Shown here: piece after piece, positions 34,777-46,311 of the stretch
Numbering within the stretch: position 1 is the stretch's first letter
How the letters are laid out: every line of letters begins with the position of its first letter
Assembly: GCA_027924645.1 (NCBI GenBank)
Contig: BSBN01000495.1
Span: 744,001-808,000 of the forward strand
Source: Cunninghamia lanceolata
Lineage: Eukaryota; Streptophyta; Pinopsida; Cupressales; Cupressaceae
Reading direction: 5' to 3'
DNA: 64,000 nucleotides
The notes under the pieces: model-generated
Told to the model about the DNA's origin: nothing
Database searches by the model: none
The model's input: only the letters and a program-made list of their open reading frames with translations
Program-made: the position numbers and the translations under genes

Positions 34777-36254
34777 TCAAGTCCCTTGAGTTGACAATTG
34801 TTGAAGTGTCATTCCATGCTTCAAGATATCTGCTTCAGTCATCCAAGTGGTCTCTGAATCAGGAAGATCCTTCCATTTCACTAAGTAGTCTTTGTAGACA
34901 CCTCTTCTAGTCTTCTTGACAACTTTGGAATCTAGAATACATTCCAACTGCAAAGGTTTGCTTGTAGGGAAATCCTTGATCCAATCAGTAGCTTCATCCA
35001 CCACATCTAATCCACTTTCACCATGTAATGGAGGTCTGAAAGGAAAAAGATCACAAACATTAAAGATTGGAGAGATACCAAGACTTGATGGTAACTCAAT
35101 CTCATATGCATTTGGACCAAATTTGTGCACTATTTTGCATGGCCCAATCTTCTTCATCAGGAGTTTAGTTGGCTGGCCCTTTGGCAACCTTTCTTTCCTC
35201 AGATATGCCATAACCAAGTTCCAACTTTGAATTGCACCTCTCTTTTCTTCAAATCTGCCCTTTCTTTGTACTTTGTGACTGTTTTTTCTAATTGCAACTT
35301 GACTTGATCATGGACTTTTTTCATGGAGGCAGCAAAATATTCACCAAGTGCACTCCTTTTATCCCATCCTTGGAGATCCTTCAGTTCAAGTGGCCCTCTT
35401 GGGTGAAAGCCATAAACTACTTCAAAAGGACTTTTACCAGTGCTCCTATTCTTTGAATCATTGTAGGCATATTCAGCCTGACTGATAACCAAGTCCCATG
35501 CCAAACCATGCTATTTTGTAAGGCATCTTAGGAGGTTTCCAAGTGATCTATTAACCACTTCAGTCTAACCATCAGTTTGTGCATAGTAGGCTAATGAAAA
35601 GGACAACTATGTGCCCAACTTTCTCCACAAGGTCCTCCAGAAGTGACCCACAAACTTAGAATCTCTGTCTGTTACAATGGACATTGGCAAACCATGTATT
35701 CTTACTACCTCTCTGAAAAATAGACCTGCAACATGAGATGCATCATTTGTGCATTTACATGGCACAAAATGAGCCATCTTGCTGAATCTATCAACAATAA
35801 CAAACACACTATCCACCCATCTGGCTGTCCTAGGTAATCCAAGTACAAAATCCATGCTTATACTTTCCCAGGGCCTATTGGGAATGGGAAGGGGCTGGTA
35901 TAGACCTGCATTTGAAGACATACATTTGGCCCTTTGACAAATTGCACAACTAGCAACATATCTTCTCACATCGGATTGCACCTTTGGCCAAAAATAGAAC
36001 CTTGTAACTTGTTCTAATGTCTTGTCTAAGCCAAAATGTCCTCCCAAAGAGCCATTATTCTTCTCCTTAATGATATTGTCCCTCATGGAACACTTAGGGA
36101 TACACAACAAATTGCCCTTAAACAAAAGGCCTTCTTGCAATACAAAATCTGCATATTCTCCATGGAATGTGTTAGCCAAGTTCAAACAAACATCATAAGC
36201 CTCTTTGAAATCTGAATCTTCTTTATATAATTCCTTCAAATAGTCAATGCCCAT
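34777..36254 (-). pseudogene. Gypsy-2 integrase and chromodomain
   Basis: The HHCC finger region includes GGHFGLDKTLEQV and CAICQRAKC. The core follows with SMDFVLGLPR (first Asp), VTDRDSKFV (second Asp) and TEVVNRSLGN (Glu). A C-terminal KEERLPKGQPTKLL-type region leads into a chromodomain at about 34790-34950 (GVYKDYLVKWKDLPDSETTW). Chromodomains of this group bind modified histone H3 and steer insertion into heterochromatin, which is knowledge of the family. Stops occur at 35607, in the DG.TE segment (CAG-to-TAG possible) and near 35512. Confidence 0.9.
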
Positions 36255-36263
36255 GCTTTCTAA

Positions 36264-37636
36264 CTAAATTTCATGAACAAGAAGCAACCTCCTACTTAAA
36301 GCATTAGCCACCTTGTTAGAGACACCTTTTTTGTGCTTAATTGTGAAGGTATAAACTTGTAACTGTTCCATCCATTTAACATGTCTATGGTTCAATTTTT
36401 CTTGACTGTTTAGGAAGCTTAAAGGATGATTATCAGTAAACACAATAAATTCCTTGGGCAACAAATAATGTCTCCATTTTTTAAGAGCTTGCACCATTGC
36501 ATAGAGCTCTAGGTCATAAGTAGAGTACCTTTGCTTGGCTTCATTCAACTTCTCTGAGAAGAATGCTACAGAATGTCCTTGGCTGAGAACAACACCAATA
36601 TCTTGATTGCTTGCATCACATTCAACAAAAAACACCTTATCAAAATCAGGAAGTACTAAGGTAGGTAACTTAGCCACCTTTGTTTTCAACCACTCAAAAC
36701 TAACATCGGCTTCCTTTGTCCATTGGAATCTACATTTGACTCCACCCTTGATTGTGTTGAGGATGGGAGCACTAATGTGACTGAAACCTCTGATAAACTT
36801 CCTCTAAAAAGTTGCCAATCCATGGAAACTTCTCACATCTCCCACTATCTTAGGAGTAGGCCAACTGAGAATAGCATCAACCTTAGAGGGATCCATCTTC
36901 AAACAGCCATTGGAAATGACAAATCCAAGGTATACAAGTTTAGTTTTCATGAACTCACACTTGTCTAAGTTGATCATCAACTTGTGCTCATGTAGCTTCT
37001 CCAACACCTGACTAGCATGCTTCACATGCTCTTCTTTTGTCCTGCTGAAGATTAGTATGTCATCAAGATAAACAATAACAAATTTACCAATGAATTCACC
37101 TAATACCTCATTCATCAAGTGCATAAATGTACTTGGAGCATTGTTAAGACCAAAGGCATAACAAGCCACTCATAAAGACCTTCATTAGTCTTGAAAGCAG
37201 TCTTCCATTCATCTCCCTGTTTGATCTGGATTTGATGATAACCTGATTTTAAATCTATCTTTGAGTAATAGCATGAGCCTCCAAGATAATCCAAAAGATC
37301 TTCAATCCTTGGCATTGGGAACCTGTACCTTATGGTGATCTTGTTTATGACCCTTGAATCCATACATAGCCTCCATTTTCCATCCTTCTTAGGATCAAGT
37401 ACACTTGGGACTGCACAAGGACTTAAACTCTTCCTAATCATCCCTTTCTCCAAGAGATCTTGAATTTGCCTTGCCACCTCTTCATTTTGCTGTGGGGTCA
37501 GCTTATAGGCAGCTTTGTTAGGTAATGTAGCACCAGGTATTAAGTCAATTTGATGACTTATGTCCCTCATGGGTGGTAAGGAGTTGGGAATTTCCTCTAC
37601 CACAAGATCTTGATACTTGTCTAGAAGTTGCTGCAC
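36264..37636 (-). pseudogene. Gypsy-2 reverse transcriptase and RNase H
   Basis: RT motifs in order: [30 protein letters not shown], then YLDDILIFS (about 37050-37075 on the minus strand), then YLGFVIS. A frameshift near 37150 splits RT after VMPL. RNase H follows with FFVECDASNQDIG, YSTYDLELYA and VFTDNHPL, which keeps the usual acidic positions. A stop at about 36804 lies between RT and RNase H. Confidence 0.92.
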
Positions 37637-37795
37637 TTCAAATGGAATCTCCTTCTATTTTTGTTCTTACTGATCTGATCCACTCTTGGGCTTCATGACC
37701 AAGGCATACCATTGGGTATCCTTCTCCTTCAAGAGGTTCAAAAACTCTTTGCCATTCACCAACATGACACTGCTGTCATTATTCTTCCCCCCAAT

Positions 37796-38350
37796 CTACT
37801 CTAACATAGGATCCATCTTGAATGGTCTTCCATTCTTGGTAATGACATAGGTGTTCTTCTCACCATCATGCTGTGCTTTGACATCATATTGACATGGGCG
37901 GCCAAGAAGTAGATGACATGCATCCATAGGGATGATTTCACATAACACTTTGTCCTTGTAGTTACCGATTGCAAATTCAACCCAAGTTTGCTCTTCCACC
38001 ATGAAACTTTGGTTCTTGTTCAACCAAGAGATCTTGTGAGGACTAATATGAGGCAGCCTCTTCAACTTGCACTTCTCAACCATCTTAGTGGATACCACAT
38101 TCTCAGTAGATCCTGAATCTACTATGGTCTTTCAAAGTTTCCCATAGGCTAGGCCTTGGGTTCTAAAAAGATTCTTTCTCTGAGGGGGCTCTTGTTTCAA
38201 TGGCATCTTCAACATAAACCTCTTAATCATCATACTCTCTCCTTCTAGGACAGGTGCAACACTTCCCATTGGTGAATTCACACTCTCATAGTCATCATCC
38301 TTCACTAACTGATTTCTCCTTCCACTGTCATGAGAACTACTGGCTTTCTC
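37796..38350 (-). pseudogene. Gypsy-2 protease
   Basis: The active-site phrase VDSGSTENVV lies near 38095-38125. Downstream are LLLGRPCQYD and DVKAQHDG, typical of Gypsy proteases. A TAG stands a few codons upstream of the active site. Confidence 0.85.
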
Positions 38351-38353
38351 TGG

Positions 38354-39346
38354 TCATTTGTTCATTGTATGGCCAGCTTGGTTGCAGTCATAACACCTTC
38401 CAATGAAGACTCCTAGTCCTCTACCTCCTCCACCATTTCTGCCCCTACCATTAGGTCTTGTCCAACCTCTAAAGCCTCCTCTATGCTCTATTTCAGATTG
38501 TGTTTCTTTTTTACTGTTATTTTTAGTTTTGTGGAACTGTCCACGACCAAAATTGCCTCTTCCTCTTTGGTTTCTGCCACTTCTTCCTCTGGCACTTTGA
38601 TCACCCTTCCTTCTCAACTTTTCCTCTACTCTAGAGGCCAATAAGAAGCATTCATCCACCATTCTAGGTACCACTAAACTAATCTCATCTTGTAGATTGT
38701 ATTTTAGACCATTTAGGTACCTAGCCACCATCCCTTTTTCATTTTCATTATGGTTGGCTCTCATACTTAGTCTGTGAAATTCTTTTGTGTAGGCAGCCAC
38801 ATCCATATCTTTTTGTCTCAAATTCTGGAATCTCCTAATGATTTGAATCACATAGTTTGGTGGCATGAACTTGCTTCTGAGCATAGCCATCATTCTACTC
38901 CATTTAGTGATGGGACTCTTCCCAATCTTCTCCCTTTCACTTTGCATGTAGTTCCACCACACAAGTGCAGAACTTCTTAGCCTTGTCTTGGCAAATTTAA
39001 CCTTCTTGCTATCACTGAACTCTTTGTAATCAAAGAAGTTGCACATGGCTTCTATCCAATTGGTGAGAGAATCCCCATCCAACTTGCCATGAAAAGTAGG
39101 CACATCCGTCTTGGGATCACCACTGTCTCCATGAGCACCCTTAAGTGCATTCAAGAAAGCTTTCTGATCTGCAAACATGTCCTACCCTTGAGGATTCTCT
39201 TCTACCTCTTCTTCATCATTTGTGTCAGAAGAAGTTCCATCTTCTTTGGTCTTACCCTTAGACCTTCTTTCTTCTTGCAATCTTGCCTCAACCATCTCTT
39301 CCACCAACTTCTTGATGGCTTCTTGACTCATTGTCTTGGGAGGCAT
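38354..39346 (-). pseudogene. Gypsy-2 gag
   Basis: Starts at the ATG complementary to 39344-39346. A TAG follows QG near 39180 (possible CAG-to-TAG). Then comes the gag core: VPTFHGKLDGDSLTNWIEAM, ARLRSS-like ALVWWNYMQ and QNLRQKDMDVAAYTKEF. An Arg/Gly-rich linker leads to a zinc knuckle CYDCNQAGHTMNK whose final Cys is replaced by TGA. Confidence 0.9.
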
Positions 39347-39403
39347 TGTACTAGCCTCTGTTTCAATCTACTCATCTAACATACACTGCTCTAATCAGAT
39401 ATT

Positions 39404-39416
39404 GGCTCTGATACCA
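39404..39416 (-). promoter_or_regulatory. Gypsy-2 primer binding site
   Basis: On the minus strand TGGTATCAGAGCC, three bases after the 5' LTR; the sequence used by plant elements primed by initiator tRNA-Met. Confidence 0.9.
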
Positions 39417-39419
39417 ATA

Positions 39420-40885
39420 TGATGCAGAGGTATTGGTAGTATTAGATGGTACTCACACAATCAATCTAGACTTCTAGGTTTCCTCCTTAGTGCTTCCAAA
39501 GGTAATGTGACACAAGCCTATACCAAGCTGTTCAAGAGACTGACCTAGCCTAGGACCTCACCCTGGTGTCCAACAACATAGGCTACTCAATTCTCTTTTG
39601 GGGAGTCTCTACTCAACCCAACTAACAAACACATACACCTTCCTAATCACACAACCAACTACCAATAGCTTTACCAACAGGATCTTCACACTACAACCAG
39701 CATATAGTTTTCAAAGACATGACCAATACAAGGTCTCTGACCCAATAACTAAGTTTTGTACCTGCAAGGACAGAGAACAACAAACTATAGCATGACTGTC
39801 CTATGACAGTGTCTCAAGAGGCTTATTCCTTGTAGCCCTTGGAACTGACTAATCCAAGGATAACTTTCCAAATCTCCAAAGGACAATCAGAACACATTAC
39901 ACATTCCAATACCCATTAAGGACTTACAACCACCCACCAATGTGCAGGTCCGTACTCTGCCACAGACGTCCAATAACAGCAAACTATTCTTTTTAGGGAA
40001 TAGGCCTAGTTTGAAGCCTTTACAAAGGAAGTGTGTCACATCCACATGCTCAAGACTAATCAAGCATCTACATATCCCTACTTTCATCTACAAATACCCT
40101 TCACAACCTCCCTTTGGTTATTCTATTGATTGTCCATCAAAAACACACTGATTTCCACCAATTGCATATTAACTAGTCACCATGCAGACTAGTCAAATTC
40201 ATGCCAAGGCCTTGGAGTGAGGAGTGTAGACATTGTTAATACCAAAAACATGAAATGTACACTATCTCCCTCCATCCTATTGAAAATGGTTGGTGCCTTT
40301 CAGAGGACAGAGGAGAAATGGCACATTTTTCCACAAAACCCTAGTTTTGGAGGGTTTCAAACCAGTTTACACAAAATGATTCAAAGCTAATAGCACAAGA
40401 GGTTTCAAAAGGTCTAACTACACTCAAATGAAATGTATTTTACAATGCTAACACATTTTCTAGGTTTCAGACTCCTTGATGTCTGTATAGAGCCATACTG
40501 TATGACTATCTCCAGGGAAACGCAGAAAAAATAGTCTTTTGCACTCCAAAAACTTCAGAATTTCATTATTCTTAGCATGTTATTACATTGTCCTACCTAT
40601 AGAAGGCTTGAAGGATGTTTCTCTTCCTCCACCAACTATACAACTACTGGCCAAGAGCAGTTAGTCGTTGTAAACTACTTCCTTGACAAGAAACCACATG
40701 TTTCTTAAGTGAAGTTACATTCTACTTCACCATATCAAGGTCTATATTAGACAAATCGACCAAATGGACCAAGTCCTTATTACAACCTAGGAAATTGGCT
40801 TGCAAAGCCTTAGGGAGAACAATATAACATGATAACAAAACATGACAAATCACAAAAATGCCTAGAATTGGGAGCTCCTGCACCA
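39420..40885 (-). repeat. Gypsy-2 5' LTR
   Basis: 1466 bp partner of 33291-34755; its outer end is followed by GCAAA (40886-40890), after which gene B resumes. Confidence 0.93.
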
Positions 40886-40890
40886 GCAAA

Positions 40891-42211
40891 GTAGAACGAA
40901 TATTGCATAATAATTCATGGTACATAGAAAACTCTACATGGTATTTGCAACAACATGTATTACAAACTTTAAGAAGAACACAATAAAATGGCTTAAGAGA
41001 TTCAAATGCTCTTTGTGATATTGTCATACCTGGGTGAGTTTCACAATATTGTTTGTACAATGTTGTTTGGCTACATTCCAAGTAATGTTTAGGATGTGGT
41101 GTGCGGTCTTGATCACCAATTCTTAACTTTACAACATCTTTTGCATTTGGTGATACCCTAGAGTTAGTGTGCCAAAATCATTCAATTTCTTCCTTTGTGC
41201 TATCAATTAGCTTCTTGTTAACTCATGGAAGCCTACCACTGAAAGCCCAGGTATCATTGGCAAGAGGACTATCTAGCCTTGATCTTAATGCTAGTGCTTT
41301 TGACAATGTTTTACGATTCAATCTTAAGTCAACACAAGTTTGCCTCATTAATCAAGCATTTCTTAATTGTTTGCTTACTATTGAGGTTGTTATTACTCTA
41401 CGAGCAGCTCTTTTATCTTTCTCCTTGCTAGTCTTTCCAATAGAATTGAGTTCATTGAAAAGGCTTCTAACAATAATTTTATTCCCATCAGACACTTTGT
41501 TTAACTGAATCTTTAATTTCTTTAGTAAAGGTCTCATTTTGTACATCTTTAATAATTGCACAAAAAGTTGGCATTGTTCAGTTAATATTTTCTTCTCAAA
41601 GTATTCATTGAAGAGTTTTGTAGCCCACAACCAAACCATTCGTGACAACCTCTTGCCTTCAAGTTTTTCCATTATGCTCTCATCAATTTCAAGTAACCAT
41701 TTTGGGGTTCTTGGGTGTTTTCCAATTTCATCACGGTTATTCTCTTCTTGACAAATGCCCTCTCTTCTTATGAAATTTGGAGATACATTGATTGTTCTTG
41801 TTTCATCCATGTTATCAACCTTATCAATTTTTTCAACAAATGGATTATGGAGTGCAATTTCAACATCATGATGTTCATATCCACTTTCTTCAAGTGCACG
41901 TCTTCATTTTTCTTCTTCTTCTTTGTCCATGGTATTGCTATTATGAATAGGTGTTTCATAACATTTTCAATATTTTAATTTGTAATATCATGGTAAATTT
42001 CATTCTTATCTAACATTTCATTATAATCAAAATTAACATCTTCAATTTGCATGTCATTAGATGGTAAAGAAGAAGATTCACCTTGATGAGCATCTGCCAA
42101 ACTCACTCTTCCAATCCTCTTCCTTTCCCTATCTTTTTCCCTAATTGCTTCAATTTCCTCCAATGTAACTTTCCTCCTCCTTTTTGCTTTACAATGACTG
42201 TTGCTCCCCAT
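40891..42211 (-). pseudogene. Gene B (transposase-like), N-terminal part
   Basis: Proposed start is the ATG complementary to 42209-42211. It opens a very basic segment (CKAKRRRKVTLEEIEAIREK) that could be a nuclear signal or DNA-binding region. An acidic linker follows, then a helical domain (RTPKWLLEIDESIMEKLEGK ... RMVWLWATKLFNEYF). A conserved block comes next: VSPNAKDVVKLRIG, SQRAFESLKPFYC and NTCCCKYHVEF, a C-x-C-x2-H type motif. Stops (TGA near 41915, 41350, 41230 and 41200) could each be CGA-to-TGA. Gypsy-2 interrupts just after the CCCKYH block. Palindrome cluster 3 lies 180-285 bp upstream. Role inferred: transposase of the 40 kb element. Confidence 0.65.
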
Positions 42212-42390
42212 TAGGGGAACAAAAATATTACCCTTATGATTGTAACAAGAAAATTGTGTCCCCAAAAGTGCATAAAAATATTCCTTTCACTGTCATAGCC
42301 ATAAATCATGAGTATTTCGACAACAGAGAGTCTTTGGTTGTGGATGTCAAGCCCAACAATATTCCTTTTGTCTTTTTTCTACATTTACAT

Positions 42391-42496
42391 AACAGATATC
42401 CGTTTTAGAAATAGATATCCATTTCTTAAATCTCAATTCTTTGCCAACAGACACTCTGCAACGTCCATATCGCTACTACAAAATAGATATCTATTT
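42391..42496. promoter_or_regulatory. Palindrome cluster 3 (upstream of gene B)
   Basis: AACAGATATCCGTTTT (42391-42406), AATAGATATCCATTT (42410-42424) and the perfect 16 bp palindrome AAATAGATATCTATTT (42481-42496). Placed 180-285 bp before the gene B start, mirroring cluster 2 before gene A. Confidence 0.65.
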
Positions 42497-42869
42497 TATT
42501 ATGTACATTTGGATTCTAGACTAGGGATTCATTTTATTATTCTATAAACTTGTGAAATACCATCTAATTTGAATGTTTACACACTAATCCACCTAGGTAT
42601 CAACTTAATAAAGCTCTGGATATAATCCATTATTTGATTTGACTAATCTTACTTTGGACACATTTGTGAAGACTCCTAAAGAGCCTGGACATGCAATTGT
42701 AAAGATGATATAGCCTCCATATAAGCATAAAGATGATATATAATTTTAGTTTGTTGAAGGCCATGTAAGTCAGTCATTGATGAGGACTTTGCTACACCTA
42801 AAGTTGAGTCCTTTGTTTGGAGCTTTGAAGCATGCAAAGAGGCAAGTGACTTGTAATGCTTAAGTAAAC

Positions 42870-43191
42870 ACGAGTCTCAACATGATGTAGTTCAACTTGA
42901 TGACATGTCTAAATATGACACATTTTAGTTTGTATTGCATGAGGACTTCCTTACTCATCCATATCAAATTTATAATTAGGTATATTGTTTTGAAGTGTAT
43001 GAGTTTGAGGCTTTCAATTTTTGTATTGACTCACTTGAAGATTCTAGCATCTATGTGAACATGATTAATATAGGATCCAAGAGTTGTCCTTTTCCCATGC
43101 ATTTGGAGTGGATTGTTGGCCCTTATGATTGTTTAAATCATGCTGGCCTAGCATTTGAATAGTTTCTTTGTGACATGGATGGGAATATATA
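42870..43191 (+). pseudogene. Unidentified coding remnant
   Basis: One frame reads on for about 105 codons with only a few TAG codons (for example after DTF and after AFE) that could be CAG-to-TAG. Readable pieces include VYEFEAFNFCIDSLEDSS, CPFPMHLEWIVGPYD and LNHAGLAFE. The ordered, Trp/Cys-containing text looks like true decayed protein. No family was recognised; it may be an old gag-like or element-encoded protein. Confidence 0.4.
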
Positions 43192-45056
43192 ATGTATAGA
43201 CTTTATCACACTTTAGGGTTTTCCCATTATGCTAAAATGTTATGACTATCCACTTATTCTATTTTAGGCTATCATGAAATGAGGAGCTACTAAATGCAAA
43301 AATGTTGTCCCAAAAGAAGGCTCAATGTTATTCGTAAAAACATTAGATTGTTAAAATACAAATTCAAGGGTAGATATTCCTTGGGCTATTTTAGTATAGA
43401 GAAGCAAAATTGCAATATATGACTATCCTAGGAATTAGAATGGTTGATCATAGGTTATTCGTGGCATTTTGATATTAATGGATGGATTGATGGATGTTTA
43501 GGGAGTTTAAGTTTAAATGTAATGTATGAGAATTCTTATTTATGAAGGATCTAATAGGTCTTATGTCTTATTTGCAGGCCATTCAAGAAAGAAATGAAAA
43601 GATACCAAGACTATCATAACACCTATTACAATTAGGTGCATCAAAGGATTGTCATCCAAGACCTTACCAATATGGGAAGTTATCAAAAGCATGTCATGTT
43701 TAAAATTAAAGGCTTTATCACCTCTTTGTCCCTATAGGCCTATTAGAACAATAGGTCACATTTTATTCATATACTGGGGTTGAGAATAAACACTAAGCAT
43801 TTGTAGTTATGGCAAGTGTAAATGGAAATAGATTACAACTTTAGACAATCTATCCTCTCCTAGATTGCACTGACTGAGTGGAAATTAAAAATTCCCTATC
43901 AATGTCCTTTATATACTAAAGGTATGGGTGAGAAAGGTAAACTTTGTATGTTGTAGACAAGGCCTCAAATGTAAAATATATTATGACAATAATGATAAGG
44001 ACTGTTAGGCATGAATGCTATCACTATTATAGATTTTCAAACCAACCATAGGCTGCCATAATAGTACACTGTTGACTATCATACCTTTAGGCATGGTTCC
44101 ATGAACCTTATGAGTAGAATGATTTGGTATTTGTGAGAAATGTATTGCTTATGTTAAGAATAAGTATTTATATTGTTTGAACATCATCAAAAGGTGGACT
44201 ACAAATACGACTTTGTCAAAGGAAAACTTTAGTGGCAAAAATCTAACTATGAACTATTGTGCCATCCAAGCACAATCATGACCAACATCAATGGATAGTC
44301 AAGGCATGGTTGTCTTAAGAAACACAATTGAAATTGTCCATGGATATTTGAAGTAATTCACAATATTCATGATCAAGAATCAACTCTGACTATCTCAACA
44401 GTGGTAAATTTGGCTTCAAGACAATTAAAAATTAGTTTAGGGATTCATTATCACCAAGTAATAAAGAAGAGTAACCATAAGTGTCGACCTTCAATTTCAT
44501 TATACAAGAGGATGAAGAAGGGGCCATAGTATTTTCATACCATAATACAACATACAAAAGGAAAATCATGAAGTCAAAACATGTGCAAAGGGTATCTATG
44601 TTAAAGAGGAGAGTTGTGAATGGAAGATGACTATCACTGTCAAAATAAGATATAGTCTCACTAAGGACAGTTAGGTGATTTGTGGATTGTCATGAATACA
44701 AGGCACGAGAATCTTGTGTATATGAAGAGGAAAGAAATATAAATAAAAGAAGATTGAAGGATTGTTGCACCTGGGTACAATGATCCTAAAGGATTGTCAT
44801 ACTAAAAGGATAGTCAACAATACAAAGATTCATATTTCAATGCTATCCTTAATCTCATTCACATGGTCCTAATGTTGGTTTGATTTGCATGGAGTGAGAT
44901 GACACTATCAGGATTAATTGAAAAGGTGAAAGGGTTTGGTACCAAATTTGGTCACAAGTGTAAAAATTGCAATAAGATTGAGAATATTGTTCACTAAACC
45001 TAGAACTATCAGCAAGCAACATCCATTTCATAAGATGTGATCAACAAACATGTAAG
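43192..45056. other. AT-rich region without recognised gene
   Basis: Recurring short phrases such as GACTATC, GGATTGTCAT and GGATAGTCAA suggest decayed repeats. No open frame of note. Confidence 0.4.
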
Positions 45057-45202
45057 AAAAATGGATATCAACCTTCTTAATTATGCGTGCTTGATAAGAG
45101 CCCATACTTTTCACAAGGAGCCACCAATTTTTAACTAAATATTTCCATCTCAGAAACGGATATCCATTTTGCTTTTACCGAAGCATAATGGATATCCATT
45201 TT
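45057..45202. promoter_or_regulatory. Palindrome cluster 4 (right subterminal)
   Basis: AAAATGGATATCAA (45057-45070), AACGGATATCCATTTT (45155-45170) and AATGGATATCCATTTT (45187-45202). About 1.1-1.3 kb inside the right end, mirroring cluster 1 on the left. Confidence 0.6.
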
Positions 45203-46311
45203 GGTTGTTGACTTTTCATGGATTCTAACGTGTTTTCATGTTTCAGTCTCTTCTTCGAACTTCACCCTTCGTGCTGACGACTTTTTTTATGCAAAATTGA
45301 TAAAACGAAAAGGGTTTATAGAAAAAATTGTTAGCTTTCTAAAAATATAAGATTTCTTTGGTTATTATTTTATTAAATAATTATTAATAAATTTCTATAT
45401 ACCGTGTCTCTAAAATCCTAATGGACACACTGATTGAAAAACATCCATAACTTTCAAACCATTTCACCTTTTTGAGATCCAAAACCTGCGTCACACTCTA
45501 TGCTTTTCTGGCTATAGGTTAAAAAAAAATTGAATTTCAATTTTTTTTTATCGAGTTAGGTTGGCTAGAAAATTACTTTTTAGTTCTTAAAAAAAGTCAG
45601 TAAAAAAATCATAACTAATTATTTTATTAGAAAAAAATTTCAAATAAATATGCGTCACATCCGGACATGAGTCCTCTACTTATTTTGAAAGTTTCAAAAA
45701 AAATATATATTTTTACTCATAGTTAGTTTGGCTGGACAGACACCCACTTTTTATTTTTTTTGAAAAATTTAATAGTTGTTCATTGAAATATTCAATTTTC
45801 ACTAAGTAATTTTTTTTTTTTTTAAAATAGTAGCCTATAAACTAGATTCAATTCTCTACAAATTTTGTTCTTACATCTTTTTCAAATTGTGTAGCTAATC
45901 CATTCAAATTTTCACATGAACTGGATAAAGTCTAATTTTTGTATTTTAATTGCCACTTAGAGGTATAGTTTGGCCCATCATGATCTTGGACATACCCTTA
46001 AATATATTTAAACTTATACTTTTTGGGAAGATTATAATAAGGACTACATACTTACAAAACATAAACTTTAAATGAATTCATTTGATCCCCCAAAAGGTAA
46101 ATCAAAAGTGGTTTTTTATCAGCATTTTGATGTGTAGAGGAGACTCCATTATAGGTATGGTTTAATACTAGTGGGGTTCTATCCAAGGGGGTTTGAATCT
46201 AAGGGAGTTTGATCAAACCCTCTTCAATTAAAATCCTTTAAATTGAACCTTTTAAGGCTTAAATCATTATATTTTCTAAAAATATGTGATTTTAGCAAAA
46301 ATTAGGATGTA
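45203..46311. other. Right subterminal AT-rich region
   Basis: Very AT-rich with long A and T runs and no coding capacity. It resembles the left subterminal region in composition. Confidence 0.5.

Larger units (their letters stand above)
33291..40885 (-). mobile_element. Gypsy-2: chromovirus LTR retrotransposon (7.6 kb)
   Basis: Minus-strand element with LTRs of 1465 and 1466 bp (about 97% alike by eye over the first 120 bp) and GCAAA duplications. It has a tRNA-Met-type primer site and a polypurine tract. Order is gag, protease, RT, RNase H, integrase and a C-terminal chromodomain. RT before integrase plus the chromodomain identify it as a Gypsy chromovirus; the clade within chromoviruses was not settled. 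It inserted into the coding region of gene B, separating the CCCKYH segment from the downstream domains. Several TAG/TGA stops and a frameshift in RT make it defective. Confidence 0.95.
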
